Assembly (NCBI GenBank): GCA_934486825.1
Contig: CAKSQF010000007.1
Location: 41,168 to 105,167 of the forward strand
DNA: 64,000 nucleotides
DNA from: an uncultured Eubacteriales bacterium
GTDB taxonomy: Bacteria > Bacillota > Clostridia > Oscillospirales > CAG-272
Direction: 5' to 3'
Both the position numbers and the translations under genes were made by a program. The notes beneath the pieces were generated by a model that was given only the letters and a program-made list of their open reading frames with translations, was not told the origin of the DNA and searched no databases. This document shows, piece after piece, positions 54,335 to 62,900 of this stretch; position 1 is the first letter of the stretch; each line of letters starts with the position of its first letter.

Positions 54335-54366
54335 TACGGCGGCTACCGTTTCCGACAGCCACCGTA
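54335..54366 (-). terminator. Terminator after the GLUG/FIVAR gene
   Basis: TACGGCGGCT (54335-54344) pairs with AGCCACCGTA (54357-54366); on the reverse strand the stem is followed by AATTTTTACG. Between this hairpin and the previous one nothing else is seen. Confidence 0.75.
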
Positions 54367-54382
54367 TAAGTAAATCGCTTTA

Positions 54383-56203
54383 TTATCTGTTATACTTTTT
54401 CCTTCTGCTTACAACCGTTGTACCGATGGCTGCACCGCCGCTGACAAACAACAGAGCAATCCACAAAGCAAGGTTGCTTTCATCGCCGGTCTGCGGATTT
54501 TTATCGAGAGCGGCAATGGCATCCTCAATAGCCTTCGCCATTGCATCCACTTCGCTCTGTTCAGTGATATTCTTGTCACGGACAACAGCATTGACGGCAG
54601 CTTCTACAGCAGAGAAGTCCTTGTAGTTGTCCTTGTTCAGTGCATTTGCCTTGGCAATGGCTTCGTCGACCTTGGTGTAGTCGGCACCCTTGTATTGCAG
54701 GGCAGCAATCGCATCTTCGATAGCCTGTGCCATTGCATCAACATTAGCCTGACTCACAAAAGCCTTGCCCCTGATAACTCCGTCTACCGCCGTATTTAAT
54801 GCGGCAACAGATTCGTCGGTATACACAGTCAAATCAGTGGGAATGGCTGCCATCGCTGCTTCCACAGCGCTGTAATCTGCCGGCTCTGCACTGCAAAGAA
54901 CCTGTCCGTTCACAAAAGACCATCCGTTACTGTTGTCACCGTTATTCAGTGCGGCTGCAAAATCTTCGGTTTTCATTTCTTCCTGTGGCTTTTCAGTTGC
55001 GGATTCGTTCTGGTTTTTAATACCGAGGTTTTCCACTGCAAAATAGCAGTTGGTTATTTCGCTCCTCTTGGTCGCATCCTGCATCGCAAAAGCGTACAGA
55101 CTGGGTGATGAGCCTGTTACGATGCCGGTTGTAAAGCAATTTGTAATGGAGCCATAGTACGCTGAGTCAGAGGCATCGGTACCTACAAAAGAGGCCATAG
55201 CAGCCGCAGCCTGTGATACATTGCCACTCGCATAGCAGTTTTTGATATTCAGTCCCCAAAGGCCGCCGGCAAATCCGCCTGTATATGCGCCGCCGGTAAC
55301 ATCGCCCGTGGCGTAACAATTTCGAATAACCGTTTCTGCATCTGTTTTGCCGTTTCCTTTGCCGATAAATCCGCCGACATCCGCACCGCCATAGTAATCT
55401 GCCTTCACATTTACCGTTACGTTTGATCTGCTGTATGTGATTTTCGCTGCTTTTCCCAATTCACCGATCAATCCGCCGATAGACCCCTTGCCGGCTTTTT
55501 CCGTAATACTGCCGGATACACTGCACTCGTTGATGAGCTGCGCTCCATCCAGTGCACCTACAAGCCCGCCGATCCAGTATGCACCAGCAATACCGCCGTC
55601 CTGTGCGTTCATATCCATAGTCAAACCTGTCACATGACAGTTTTCAATGGTTCCGGCCGAATAACCAACCAGACCGCCGGCAGGGCCGATAACATATCCC
55701 GAAGTAATCTTTGCTACACCGTGGATAGAAACAGTATCCAGATTCAAGTTGCTGATTTTTCCCTCTGTTGCGCCAAACAAACCAAATACATCCGATTCAA
55801 ACGGTGTAGTCTCAGACCCAATGGAAACCTTAGAGATGGTATATCCGTTACCGTCAAAATTACCGGCAAAGACGCGATAATCCGAACCCCCCAACAGTGC
55901 ATCAGAAAAAGAATTTGCAATCGGTGTCCAAGGCAGCCCGTTCAGGTCTATGTTGACCGTCAATACAAAATTCTTCCCCGTGTAGGTTTCTCCACTATTC
56001 ACAGAGCTTGCAAGATATGCAAGCTGTGCTCCGTTAGCGATCTGATAAGGATCCTCTGCGGTACCTGTTCCACCTGCGAACGCTGCCGCTGTACTGCCAT
56101 CCCAGACATTTATGTTCTGTGAATCCTCTGCAAACGCTGTCATCGGAACAAGTGCCATCACAAGGCACAACGCAAGCAGAAGGCTTAGAAGTTTCTTCTT
56201 CAT
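54383..56203 (-). CDS. GLUG/FIVAR-repeat surface protein with sortase signal
   Basis: A 606-residue exported protein. Signal peptide about 1-26 (LLSLLLALCLVMALVPMTAFA). Residues about 40-390 are GLUG-type beta-helix repeats such as GGLVGYSAGTIENCHVTG and GGFAGGLWGLNIKNCYASG. Two FIVAR-like modules follow (YSAVEAAMAAIPTDL... to IEDAIAAL, twice). The C-terminus has NPQTGD, a membrane helix and RRKKYNR, the layout of an LPxTG-like sortase anchor. Start ATG 56203 is spaced well after GGAGGA; an ATG two codons upstream is too close. Adhesion is the probable role. By eye its codon use is less CG-rich than the genes to its left, which may point to transfer. Confidence 0.85.
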   Translation of the reverse strand: MKKKLLSLLLALCLVMALVPMTAFAEDSQNINVWDGSTAAAFAGGTGTAEDPYQIANGAQLAYLASSVNSGETYTGKNFVLTVNIDLNGLPWTPIANSFSDALLGGSDYRVFAGNFDGNGYTISKVSIGSETTPFESDVFGLFGATEGKISNLNLDTVSIHGVAKITSGYVIGPAGGLVGYSAGTIENCHVTGLTMDMNAQDGGIAGAYWIGGLVGALDGAQLINECSVSGSITEKAGKGSIGGLIGELGKAAKITYSRSNVTVNVKADYYGGADVGGFIGKGNGKTDAETVIRNCYATGDVTGGAYTGGFAGGLWGLNIKNCYASGNVSQAAAAMASFVGTDASDSAYYGSITNCFTTGIVTGSSPSLYAFAMQDATKRSEITNCYFAVENLGIKNQNESATEKPQEEMKTEDFAAALNNGDNSNGWSFVNGQVLCSAEPADYSAVEAAMAAIPTDLTVYTDESVAALNTAVDGVIRGKAFVSQANVDAMAQAIEDAIAALQYKGADYTKVDEAIAKANALNKDNYKDFSAVEAAVNAVVRDKNITEQSEVDAMAKAIEDAIAALDKNPQTGDESNLALWIALLFVSGGAAIGTTVVSRRKKYNR

Positions 56204-56506
56204 TTTCATTCCTCCAAAATAATTCTATCCGCTATTTACTTCCTCCGACAGCGGACACGCCGGAGAAGATAGAAGGTTTAACCGGAAAAGATATATTTGC
56301 CGGTCGTGGTTAGGACTTCAATATCAAACCACTATCCTTCCGGCAAACGCAAAAAGCCGAAGTCAAGGCATAATGCGCCCTGTCTCCGGCCGATCAATAT
56401 TCGGTGCGGATCAGCATTCTTTCAAACGATTTCTTCGCAGTATCATACAGCAAACTCCGTCCGACAACCTTCTTCGTCTGTGTGACAACTGTAATTGCCG
56501 AAGAAC
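56204..56506 (-). other. Long structured 5' leader of the surface-protein gene
   Basis: About 300 bases of untranslated leader between the promoter and the start. TTTGCCGG (56340-56347 read in reverse) pairs with CCGGCAAA (56296-56303), enclosing an inner GTGGTT/AACCAC stem (56306-56311 with 56327-56332). I do not recognise a known riboswitch class. No coding sequence is seen here. Confidence 0.55.
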
Positions 56507-56535
56507 ATTATACTGCTGTCCTTCGGATTTGTCAA
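56507..56535 (-). promoter_or_regulatory. Sigma-A-type promoter of the GLUG/FIVAR gene
   Basis: On the reverse strand TTGACA (56530-56535), 17-base spacer, TATAAT (56507-56512), a consensus promoter. Confidence 0.85.
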
Positions 56536-56688
56536 GAGGTTATGAAAAAAGTTCTATCTCTTGAAATTGTTTGTTTGATCTCTTGCGTTAAGAGATTTCA
56601 GAACATCAGCCCAAAACAAAGCCCCTCCAAAAGGCAAATTCTCATAAGGATGTTTTTATGCATCCATCCAAATCTGCCGATTGAGAGT

Positions 56689-56740
56689 GCAAACAAAAAC
56701 ACGCAGAGTTCGTTTCTGAATTCTGCGTGTTTTTGTTTGC
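56689..56740. terminator. 19-bp perfect inverted repeat, terminator-like
   Basis: The arms 56689-56707 and 56722-56740 are perfect inverted copies with a 14-base loop, starting GCAAACAAAAACACGC. Runs of A and T in the arms allow termination in either direction. It stands just before the promoter of the HTH protein and may mark the end of an older transcript. Confidence 0.7.
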
Positions 56741-56751
56741 ATTTTTCGTCC

Positions 56752-56780
56752 TTGAAAAACAGCCGAAAAAATGGTATAAT
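56752..56780 (+). promoter_or_regulatory. Sigma-A-type promoter of the HTH-protein gene
   Basis: TTGAAA (56752-56757), 17-base spacer, TATAAT (56775-56780), followed by a GGAGGA site at about 56805. Confidence 0.8.
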
Positions 56781-56816
56781 TAATTCAGAAAGAACAACCC
56801 CCACGGAGGACTTGCC

Positions 56817-57722
56817 ATGCCATACAACAAAGAGACGCGGGATGTGCTTCAGGCGTATTATGAAACGCATGATTTTACCGGAAATATCCCTGTTTTCGAT
56901 GACAAAAAATATACGCCCGCACAACTGCAGATTTATGCCAAGGCGAAAAAGTTCTTTGCACAGTCATGGCTGAAGCTCCTTCCCGAAACGGGGAACAAGC
57001 GCTCGATGAGAAATTTCTCGAAAAACTATCCGCTGAACTGTCTGAAAGAAGGCGACGCGGCATATATTGCGGACATGGTTGCCGAAATTATGGGCGATGA
57101 GGAACGATTCAAATCCTCTATTGACAAATTCTTTTCCGACTTGCAGGAGCCGCTTGAAGCCGGATTCAAAGCCTGTGCAAAGGCACATGGAAAGACACCG
57201 GAAGATTTGACCGACGAAGAAATCGAAGATGTTGTGGACAAGCTCGCCGGGCTTTTCATGGAAGAGATGATCAACGCACTGATGACGGCACAGAAAACGC
57301 CGGAAATCTTTGCGGCGCTCCATAAGGGTGATACAAAGTTCACAGCGCACGAGGATTTCAACGATTCCGTGTGCGAAAATCATGACAAAATCAATTTTTT
57401 GAAAAGGTGGACGCACTCCGATACGCAGCTCGGTGCGGCATTGTCGCTTGAAGAAGTGATGGCGAGCAACACGGATGCCGTTGAAAATGCCGCTGATTTC
57501 TTTTCTCCCACCGAGAGTACGGAAGAAGCCTATGCGGAACTGAGAAACGGATTCCTTGCCACGCTGTCAGGGGATGACCGTATTATTTTCATCATGCGGG
57601 AAAACGGCAAAACGCAGAAGGAAATTGCGGAGGCGCTCGGCTATAAGACGCACAGCGCCGTGACCAAACGTCTGCAAGCTATGCGGGAGCAGTTTGAAAT
57701 GTATATAAAAGAACAAGGATAA
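56817..57722 (+). CDS. Unknown protein with C-terminal sigma-70 region 4-like HTH
   Basis: A 301-residue cytoplasmic protein that I cannot place in a named family. The last 60 residues (LSGDDRIIFIMRENGKTQKEIAEALGYKTHSAVTKRLQAMREQ) read as a helix-turn-helix like sigma-70 region 4 or a phage terminase/regulator HTH. The middle part is helical and acidic (PEDLTDEEIEDVVDKLAGLF). Sigma region 2 is not recognisable, so it is probably not a complete sigma factor. It has its own promoter and is the first gene of a small forward run with the kinase-like and TldD/E genes. Confidence 0.65.
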   Translation: MPYNKETRDVLQAYYETHDFTGNIPVFDDKKYTPAQLQIYAKAKKFFAQSWLKLLPETGNKRSMRNFSKNYPLNCLKEGDAAYIADMVAEIMGDEERFKSSIDKFFSDLQEPLEAGFKACAKAHGKTPEDLTDEEIEDVVDKLAGLFMEEMINALMTAQKTPEIFAALHKGDTKFTAHEDFNDSVCENHDKINFLKRWTHSDTQLGAALSLEEVMASNTDAVENAADFFSPTESTEEAYAELRNGFLATLSGDDRIIFIMRENGKTQKEIAEALGYKTHSAVTKRLQAMREQFEMYIKEQG

Positions 57723-57757
57723 GATATCGATAAATCGGAAGTTTGAGGAGGATCGGT

Positions 57758-58183
57758 ATGAAAACACTGTATTTGATTGGCGGTACAATGGGTGTTGGCA
57801 AAACAACAATCAGCCAACAATTGAAAAAAGATTTGCCAAACAGCGTTTTTCTGGACGGTGACTGGTGTTGGGCTGCCGATCCGTTTCAGGTAACTGAAGA
57901 AACAAAAGAAATGGTCATGCGCAATATCTGTTATCTGTTGAACAGCTTTCTTCGTTGTACCGCTTACGATAACATTATTTTTTGCTGGGTTATGCATGAA
58001 CAATCCATCATCAATCGTATAATCAAGGAATTAGACGCAAGCGCTTGCAGAGTCATAAAAATATCCTTGATAACGGACGAAGCAAATCTGAGGAATCGGT
58101 TGTCATCCGATATTGCTCGCGGAATCCGCACTTCCGATGTCATTGACGGCATGGACACCGGTATTATGTTCTTGCTATGTTAA
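57758..58183 (+). CDS. P-loop NTPase/kinase-like protein, probably C-terminally truncated
   Basis: A 141-residue protein with Walker A GGTMGVGKTT at residues about 8-17 and the acceptor segment LDGDWCWAADPF, as in small nucleotide or metabolite kinases of the AAA_33-like type. The frame stops right after DIARGIRTSDVIDGMDTGIMFLLC, whereas related proteins continue with about 30-40 more residues. I infer a truncation by deletion or exchange near 58150; a genuine short form is possible. GAGGAGG precedes ATG 57758. Confidence 0.6.
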   Translation: MKTLYLIGGTMGVGKTTISQQLKKDLPNSVFLDGDWCWAADPFQVTEETKEMVMRNICYLLNSFLRCTAYDNIIFCWVMHEQSIINRIIKELDASACRVIKISLITDEANLRNRLSSDIARGIRTSDVIDGMDTGIMFLLC

Positions 58184-58288
58184 CAAATATTCGCATAAGT
58201 ATTAACGCATCTTCATATAAGAATGTAAGAAATATTAATATCCATATACTATAACTTTAGTTGATCAAAGAGAAGGAGGTTTTCTTTT

Positions 58289-59626
58289 ATGATTGAATTC
58301 AAAAACGGTTTTTATGCTGACGTCCGCACCGAGGACCGCAGCCGGACCGTGATTTCCTATACAGACGGTATTTTGCAGGAAATGAAGACCAGCGTCGAAT
58401 GCCGCGCATTTCTGCGGGTCTATGACGGCAGGATGTGGTATTATGCATCCGTGACCGACCTTGCGCATCTGCAGAAGACGCTTGACGGTCTTTATGCGGC
58501 TGCCACACCCAATGCGCAGATCCTCGATGACCCTGTTGTCCGTCGCTTTGAACGCAATCGGGACACGGCGATCCGCTTTGCCGACTGCTCCGTGCGCGAC
58601 ATTCCCGCCGGGGAAAAGCAAGCGCTTTTGCTTTCATATATGCCCCTGCTCTCAGAGGATTCCTGCGTCACCACGCACAAGGGCTTATACCTTGACCGCA
58701 ACAGCCTGTTCCGCTTTCAGTCCAGTCTCGGAGCGGATATCACATATGATTATCAGACCTGCGGGATGTCCTTCACGTGCAGCATGGCAGAGGGTGAAAA
58801 GAAGTTCACCGACTCATGGCAGAAGGGCGCGACACGCTTTGACGAGCTGAAGGGACTGAATGACGAGCTTCGTGCCGCCGTTGCAGAGCAAGCATATTTT
58901 ATGCGCAATTCCGTACCGGTCACCCCCGGCAAATATCCGGTCGTCCTTTCGCCGGAAGCAGCCGGCGTCTTTGCGCATGAATCCTTCGGACACAAGTCCG
59001 AATCCGACTTCATGCTTTCGGACAAATCAATGCGTGATGAGTGGCAGCTCGGCAAAACAGTCGGCTCGCCCATTCTGTCAATCGCCGAATGCGGTTCCGT
59101 CCCCGGCTGCGGATATGTACCGTATGATGACGAGGGGACCCGCGCACGCAAGAATTATCTTATCAAAAACGGCGTGCTGGCAGGACGGCTGCACAACGCC
59201 CAAACTGCCACCGCACTCGGCGAGGCGCTTACCGGCAATGCACGTGCGACCGACTGCACATTCGAGCCGATCGTGCGCATGACGACCACATATATTGAGG
59301 GAGGCGATCTTGATTTTGATCAACTGATCGCCCCGATCAAAAAAGGTTATTTTATCAAAACCATCAACCACGGAAGCGGCATGAGCACCTTCACCATAGC
59401 TCCCAGCCTTGCATACGAGATCGTTGACGGCAAGCTGGGACGCCCGGTACAGATCAGCGTGCTGACAGGCTCAGTATTTGAAACGCTCGGTCTTATCGAC
59501 GGTCTGACACGTGACGTACACCTGCTTTCATTTGTGACAGGCGGCTGTGGCAAGATGGAGCAAATGAATCTGCCCGTCGGCTTCGGCGGTCCTTACGTCC
59601 GCGTTTCGTCTATGAATGTACAGTGA
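58289..59626 (+). CDS. tldD: TldD-family metalloprotease subunit
   Basis: TldD forms a heterodimer with TldE and hydrolyses unfolded peptides, for example in microcin B17 maturation and antitoxin CcdA turnover in E. coli. The 445-residue protein carries the zinc motif HESFGHKSE (His230, Glu231, His235) that only the TldD subunit has. Other blocks: GGDLDFDQLIAPIKKGYFIKTINHGSGMS and the C-terminal FVTGGCGKMEQMNLPVGFGGPY. AAGGAGG precedes the ATG. TldE follows 10 bases later. Confidence 0.92.
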   Translation: MIEFKNGFYADVRTEDRSRTVISYTDGILQEMKTSVECRAFLRVYDGRMWYYASVTDLAHLQKTLDGLYAAATPNAQILDDPVVRRFERNRDTAIRFADCSVRDIPAGEKQALLLSYMPLLSEDSCVTTHKGLYLDRNSLFRFQSSLGADITYDYQTCGMSFTCSMAEGEKKFTDSWQKGATRFDELKGLNDELRAAVAEQAYFMRNSVPVTPGKYPVVLSPEAAGVFAHESFGHKSESDFMLSDKSMRDEWQLGKTVGSPILSIAECGSVPGCGYVPYDDEGTRARKNYLIKNGVLAGRLHNAQTATALGEALTGNARATDCTFEPIVRMTTTYIEGGDLDFDQLIAPIKKGYFIKTINHGSGMSTFTIAPSLAYEIVDGKLGRPVQISVLTGSVFETLGLIDGLTRDVHLLSFVTGGCGKMEQMNLPVGFGGPYVRVSSMNVQ

Positions 59627-59636
59627 GGTGAGAATC

Positions 59637-60857
59637 ATGGAAAAAGAGTTTTTGACCGAAACACAGCGCTCCGTTACGCTCAATGTCACCGGAGGAAAAA
59701 TCGACAGCTTCCGTGAGAAGGAAGAAACGACAGGCACTGTCCGCGTATATGAAAACGGGTGCATCGGCGTTGCCGGGTGTCTCGGAACACCTGACGAACA
59801 AGCACTGACAGACAAGGCACGGGATGCTCTGGCTCTCGGCATTCCTTATCCCAGCAAGCTGGGCGGTGCACTGGAACAAGAAAGTCTCAATGAAAAAGAA
59901 ATTATTCCGGTGTCCGAACTGATACCCACAATGCAGAGCTTTCTTGACCGCCTCGGCGAAGCCTGCCCTCGTTTCGCCTTTTCAAATAAAATCAGTCTGA
60001 ATTACAGAAGAGCCGAATATCGCAACTCCCTTGGGCGTCACCTGACAAGCTCCGGCAGCAATGTGAGCATTCAGCTGCTTGCGCAGAACCGTGGCTCCGG
60101 CAATCTGTTTGATACCTCATTCGGGTATAAAGGCGCTGACTTTGACCCGGATGCGCTACTTTCACAGTTCAAAAATGAATACGACGCGTTTTATACGCCT
60201 GCCGACATCGCTCCCGGACGCTATCCCGTGGTCATGGATATCAGCGATCTGCTCGGCGGCACTCTGCAGCATTTTATTGCCGAAATGTACGCTTCCGGCG
60301 CTTCGCTGCTCAGCGGAAAGCTCGGTAAAAAATTTTTCTCGGACAGGCTCTCCCTGAAAAACGATATGAATCCCGCCACAAATCCCGGCGTATGCTTCTT
60401 TGATACAGAGGGGTGCGTAGCATCCGATCTGCGCCCCACGCTGATCGACAGGGGAACGCTTGTCGGTCTTCTGACAACGAAAAAATCGGCAGAAAAGCTG
60501 AACCTGCCCAATACCGGCACGGCGGCAGCCCCTTATGACGGCGTGCCGACCCTTGGCTTCAACCGTTTTTATGCAGAGCCGACCGCGCCTACACTGAGCG
60601 CGCTTGTCCCGGGCAAGGCGATCTATATTGTCATGACTTCAGGCGGCGATACCACACCGGACGGTCATTTTGCCGCTCCGGTACAGATGTCTTACCTGAT
60701 GGAAAACGGCAGATTGGTCGGACGCCTTCCGGAACTGAATATCGGAGGCGATTTCAGCGACCTGCTCGGCAATGACTATATCGGCGCCGTCAGAGGCGAT
60801 CCGTCCCCGGACAGTATGCTGTGCGCCGTTGTTATGGACGTGAAAAAGAGTAAATGA
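59637..60857 (+). CDS. tldE: TldE/PmbA-family protease subunit
   Basis: The 406-residue partner of TldD. It has the fold of the family (for example RYPVVMDISDLLGGTLQHFIAEM) but lacks the HExxxH motif, as TldE subunits do. Start ATG 59637 follows GAGGTGA; the frame is open seven codons upstream into tldD. The C-terminus PVQMSYLMENGRLVGRLPELNIGGDFSDLLGN matches the PmbA tail. With tldD it forms one transcription unit that ends at the hairpin 60941-60967. Confidence 0.92.
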   Translation: MEKEFLTETQRSVTLNVTGGKIDSFREKEETTGTVRVYENGCIGVAGCLGTPDEQALTDKARDALALGIPYPSKLGGALEQESLNEKEIIPVSELIPTMQSFLDRLGEACPRFAFSNKISLNYRRAEYRNSLGRHLTSSGSNVSIQLLAQNRGSGNLFDTSFGYKGADFDPDALLSQFKNEYDAFYTPADIAPGRYPVVMDISDLLGGTLQHFIAEMYASGASLLSGKLGKKFFSDRLSLKNDMNPATNPGVCFFDTEGCVASDLRPTLIDRGTLVGLLTTKKSAEKLNLPNTGTAAAPYDGVPTLGFNRFYAEPTAPTLSALVPGKAIYIVMTSGGDTTPDGHFAAPVQMSYLMENGRLVGRLPELNIGGDFSDLLGNDYIGAVRGDPSPDSMLCAVVMDVKKSK

Positions 60858-60940
60858 ACAGGTATATGCAAACATAAGTATCATAAGATAAGCTTACACA
60901 AATAAATTCCTATTTGTTAAACTAACATCCTATTTGTGCC

Positions 60941-60973
60941 GCCACCCGACCGAAAAAGTCGGGTGGCTTTTTC
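60941..60973 (+). terminator. Terminator after tldE
   Basis: GCCACCCGAC (60941-60950) pairs with GTCGGGTGGC (60958-60967), followed by TTTTTCTG. Confidence 0.92.
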
Positions 60974-60975
60974 TG

Positions 60976-61410
60976 TGTCAAAAAATAATTTCAAAAAATT
61001 TCTGCCGTTAGGAACATTTTGCGTTTCTGACCTTGGGGCATCAATAGAGGGGCATTACAATATGCTCGTCCCGCCGCAATTGCGGCGACAATTGAATATC
61101 CTGCCCCGGGAGGATACGGGATACGGAACTTGCCATAACAGCGAGGGTAGCGCCTCGTGCCGAGGAGGAAGGCGTGAGATCACGCTCCGAAAGGATCGGC
61201 GAGCGAGTCGGTAGTATCCCGCAATACGCGGTCAAGCGAGCGTAGGAACATACCGGAAGCAGGCAGACCGGAGGAGCCGAGACTGTGCAAACTTCCTCTT
61301 GCACAGCCTTTGCAACTCCGGTCGGTGCGGCGACAACACCGGAATTCTTTTTAGATGCCGCACTTTTGATTTTTGATCCGTGCCGATTCGGTGCGGGTCT
61401 TTTTTCTTTT
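60976..61410 (+). ncRNA. Candidate structured RNA before the RepA-like gene
   Basis: About 430 bases without a credible reading frame but with many hairpins: the palindrome CGCCGCAATTGCGGCG (about 61074-61089), GCGTGAGATCACGC, and CTGTGCAA against TTGCACAG around 61283-61306. It ends with a strong terminator (61375-61385 with 61389-61399, then TTTTTTCTTTT). It may be a regulatory RNA or an element-specific leader. The class is unknown. Confidence 0.5.
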
Positions 61411-61499
61411 GCCGTTTTTTATAACGGCAGGAGATTCGGTTTTGAATTTTGTAATTGTAAAAACTGCTCCCATATGCGGAGCGAAAGGAGATGATCATC

Positions 61500-61520
61500 A
61501 TGCAGAATATAGCAGCGTAA
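61500..61520 (+). CDS. Six-residue leader-peptide-like ORF
   Basis: ATG CAG AAT ATA GCA GCG TAA encodes MQNIAA. It is preceded by AAAGGAG at normal spacing, a better start site than chance would give in a 780-base gene-free stretch. Two perfect hairpins (61560-61578 and 61591-61612) lie between it and the RepA-like gene, as in translational attenuators. It could also be a fragment of a larger gene. Confidence 0.35.
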   Translation: MQNIAA

Positions 61521-61559
61521 CACCGCCGAATTCGCCCCGTGTGGCGAGGATAACATCCC

Positions 61560-61612
61560 GGCGGGACTTTGTCCCGCCACCAAACAAAACCGCACACAAG
61601 CGCTTGTGTGCG
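61560..61612 (+). other. Two perfect hairpins in the leader of the RepA-like gene
   Basis: GGCGGGAC-TTT-GTCCCGCC (61560-61578), and a 22-base perfect palindrome at 61591-61612 centred on CAAGCGCTTG. The second ends eight bases before the region of the RepA ribosome site (AAAGGAG at 61622-61628). Confidence 0.65.
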
Positions 61613-61636
61613 AAAATCATGAAAGGAGCATAACGC

Positions 61637-62710
61637 TTGAAAAAATCCACTCTTGCCGTCATCGACGGCGAAACCCTTATGGACAAAAGACTTCCCGAGA
61701 CGAAGTTTTGCGTCGAAACCTTATTTCCGCAGGGACTTTGCATCCTCGGAGGTTCCCCGAAGGTCGGTAAATCATGGCTTGTCCTTGACCTCTGTATTCA
61801 TATCGCAGAGGGGGAACCGATGTGGGGGCTTCACGTTACACAAGGAGAAACACTCTACCTCTGTCTGGAGGATTCCGAACGCCGGATTCAGGAACGGCTC
61901 AATACCATTACGGACGATGTGCCGCCCGGATTGTACTTTGCCACCGGCAGCACTTCTATCGAAAGCGGTGTGTGCGATTGGATTCGGAAATTCAAACACG
62001 AACATCCTGCTGTCACATTCGTCGCCATCGACACCTTCCAACTGATCCGTACCCCGACAGGGGATGTCTCCTACGGCAACGATTATGCCGAACTGCAACC
62101 GCTCCGTGCTTTGGCAGAGGAACTGGAGATCTGTCTTCTGCTGGTGCATCACCTGCGCAAGATGGGAGACAAAGACCCTATCAATAAGCTCTCGGGCAGT
62201 ACCGGAATTGCGGGCGCAGTTGACGCGATCTATGTCCTCGAAAAGAATGAGCGCGTGGAAAACAGTGCAACGCTGTATGCCTCGGGGCGGGACATCCGCG
62301 ACCGCAAGATGAAGCTGGAAATGGAACCTGTCACCTGCACATGGCAGTTGCTCTCCGACAGCCTGACCATGCCCGAAACCGTCATGCCGGACGAAATGGT
62401 GGCGCTGGTCACACTGATGAAAGCAACACTCCTTTTCAACGGGAGTAATACCGACCTCGCTTCTGCATTGTCAGCTACGCTCGGCAAAGAGATAACCGCC
62501 AAAGGGATGAAGCAGATGATGAACCGCTGGCGGTTTCAGATGGAAGCACTCGGTGTGTTCTTTGAAAGCAGGCGAAGCAACGGTCAAAAGTATATCCGCG
62601 TGAAATATGTGTCACCCCAACCGACAGAGAGTGCCTCAAGTGACCCAAGTGCCTCAACTTCTTCTGCCCTCATATCTTTCGTCCCTTGCGACCCTTGCGT
62701 CCCTGCATGA
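61637..62710 (+). CDS. RepA-like AAA ATPase of mobile elements
   Basis: A 357-residue RecA-fold ATPase of the AAA_25/RepA helicase group often found on integrative elements and plasmids of Clostridia, where it may help element replication. Walker A is GGSPKVGKSW (about 38-47), Walker B FVAIDTFQLIR, and LLLVHHLRK with SGSTGIAGAVDAIYVL are typical. The C-terminal 100 residues form a small winged-helix-like part and a Ser/Pro/Cys-rich end. TTG 61637 is the start, eight bases after AAAGGAG. MobC and the relaxase follow after a gap of about 190 bases. Confidence 0.85.
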   Translation: MKKSTLAVIDGETLMDKRLPETKFCVETLFPQGLCILGGSPKVGKSWLVLDLCIHIAEGEPMWGLHVTQGETLYLCLEDSERRIQERLNTITDDVPPGLYFATGSTSIESGVCDWIRKFKHEHPAVTFVAIDTFQLIRTPTGDVSYGNDYAELQPLRALAEELEICLLLVHHLRKMGDKDPINKLSGSTGIAGAVDAIYVLEKNERVENSATLYASGRDIRDRKMKLEMEPVTCTWQLLSDSLTMPETVMPDEMVALVTLMKATLLFNGSNTDLASALSATLGKEITAKGMKQMMNRWRFQMEALGVFFESRRSNGQKYIRVKYVSPQPTESASSDPSASTSSALISFVPCDPCVPA

Positions 62711-62791
62711 GGCAAAGTTATGACGACTTATCTCGTTACAGCCTTAAGCATGGATTTTAGTTCAGCCCGCGGATCGGGTGCAGGCACTGCC

Positions 62792-62870
62792 TGCTTTATT
62801 GCGAGTTTCGCCTTTGTATGACGCCAGCCGATTCCGGCGGCGCCAAAGGCGTCGGGCTATGCCCATACCC
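62792..62870 (+). other. Candidate origin of transfer (oriT)
   Basis: The gap before mobC holds an imperfect inverted repeat: GCCTTTG (62810-62816) with CAAAGGC (62844-62850), including an inner GACGCC/GGCG pairing, plus GCGAGTTTCGC just upstream. Its position directly before mobC and the relaxase is where MOBP elements carry oriT. The nick site cannot be read. Confidence 0.45.
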
Positions 62871-62900
62871 CTATCAATTATTTACGAAAGGAGTCTTTCA

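Noticed and set aside
56250..56350. c-di-GMP or cobalamin riboswitch in the surface-protein leader
   Set aside because: The conserved core sequences of these classes were not found, so the leader is reported only as structured.
61031..61300. Group II intron in the mobile element
   Set aside because: No domain V-like hairpin and no intron-encoded reverse transcriptase nearby.
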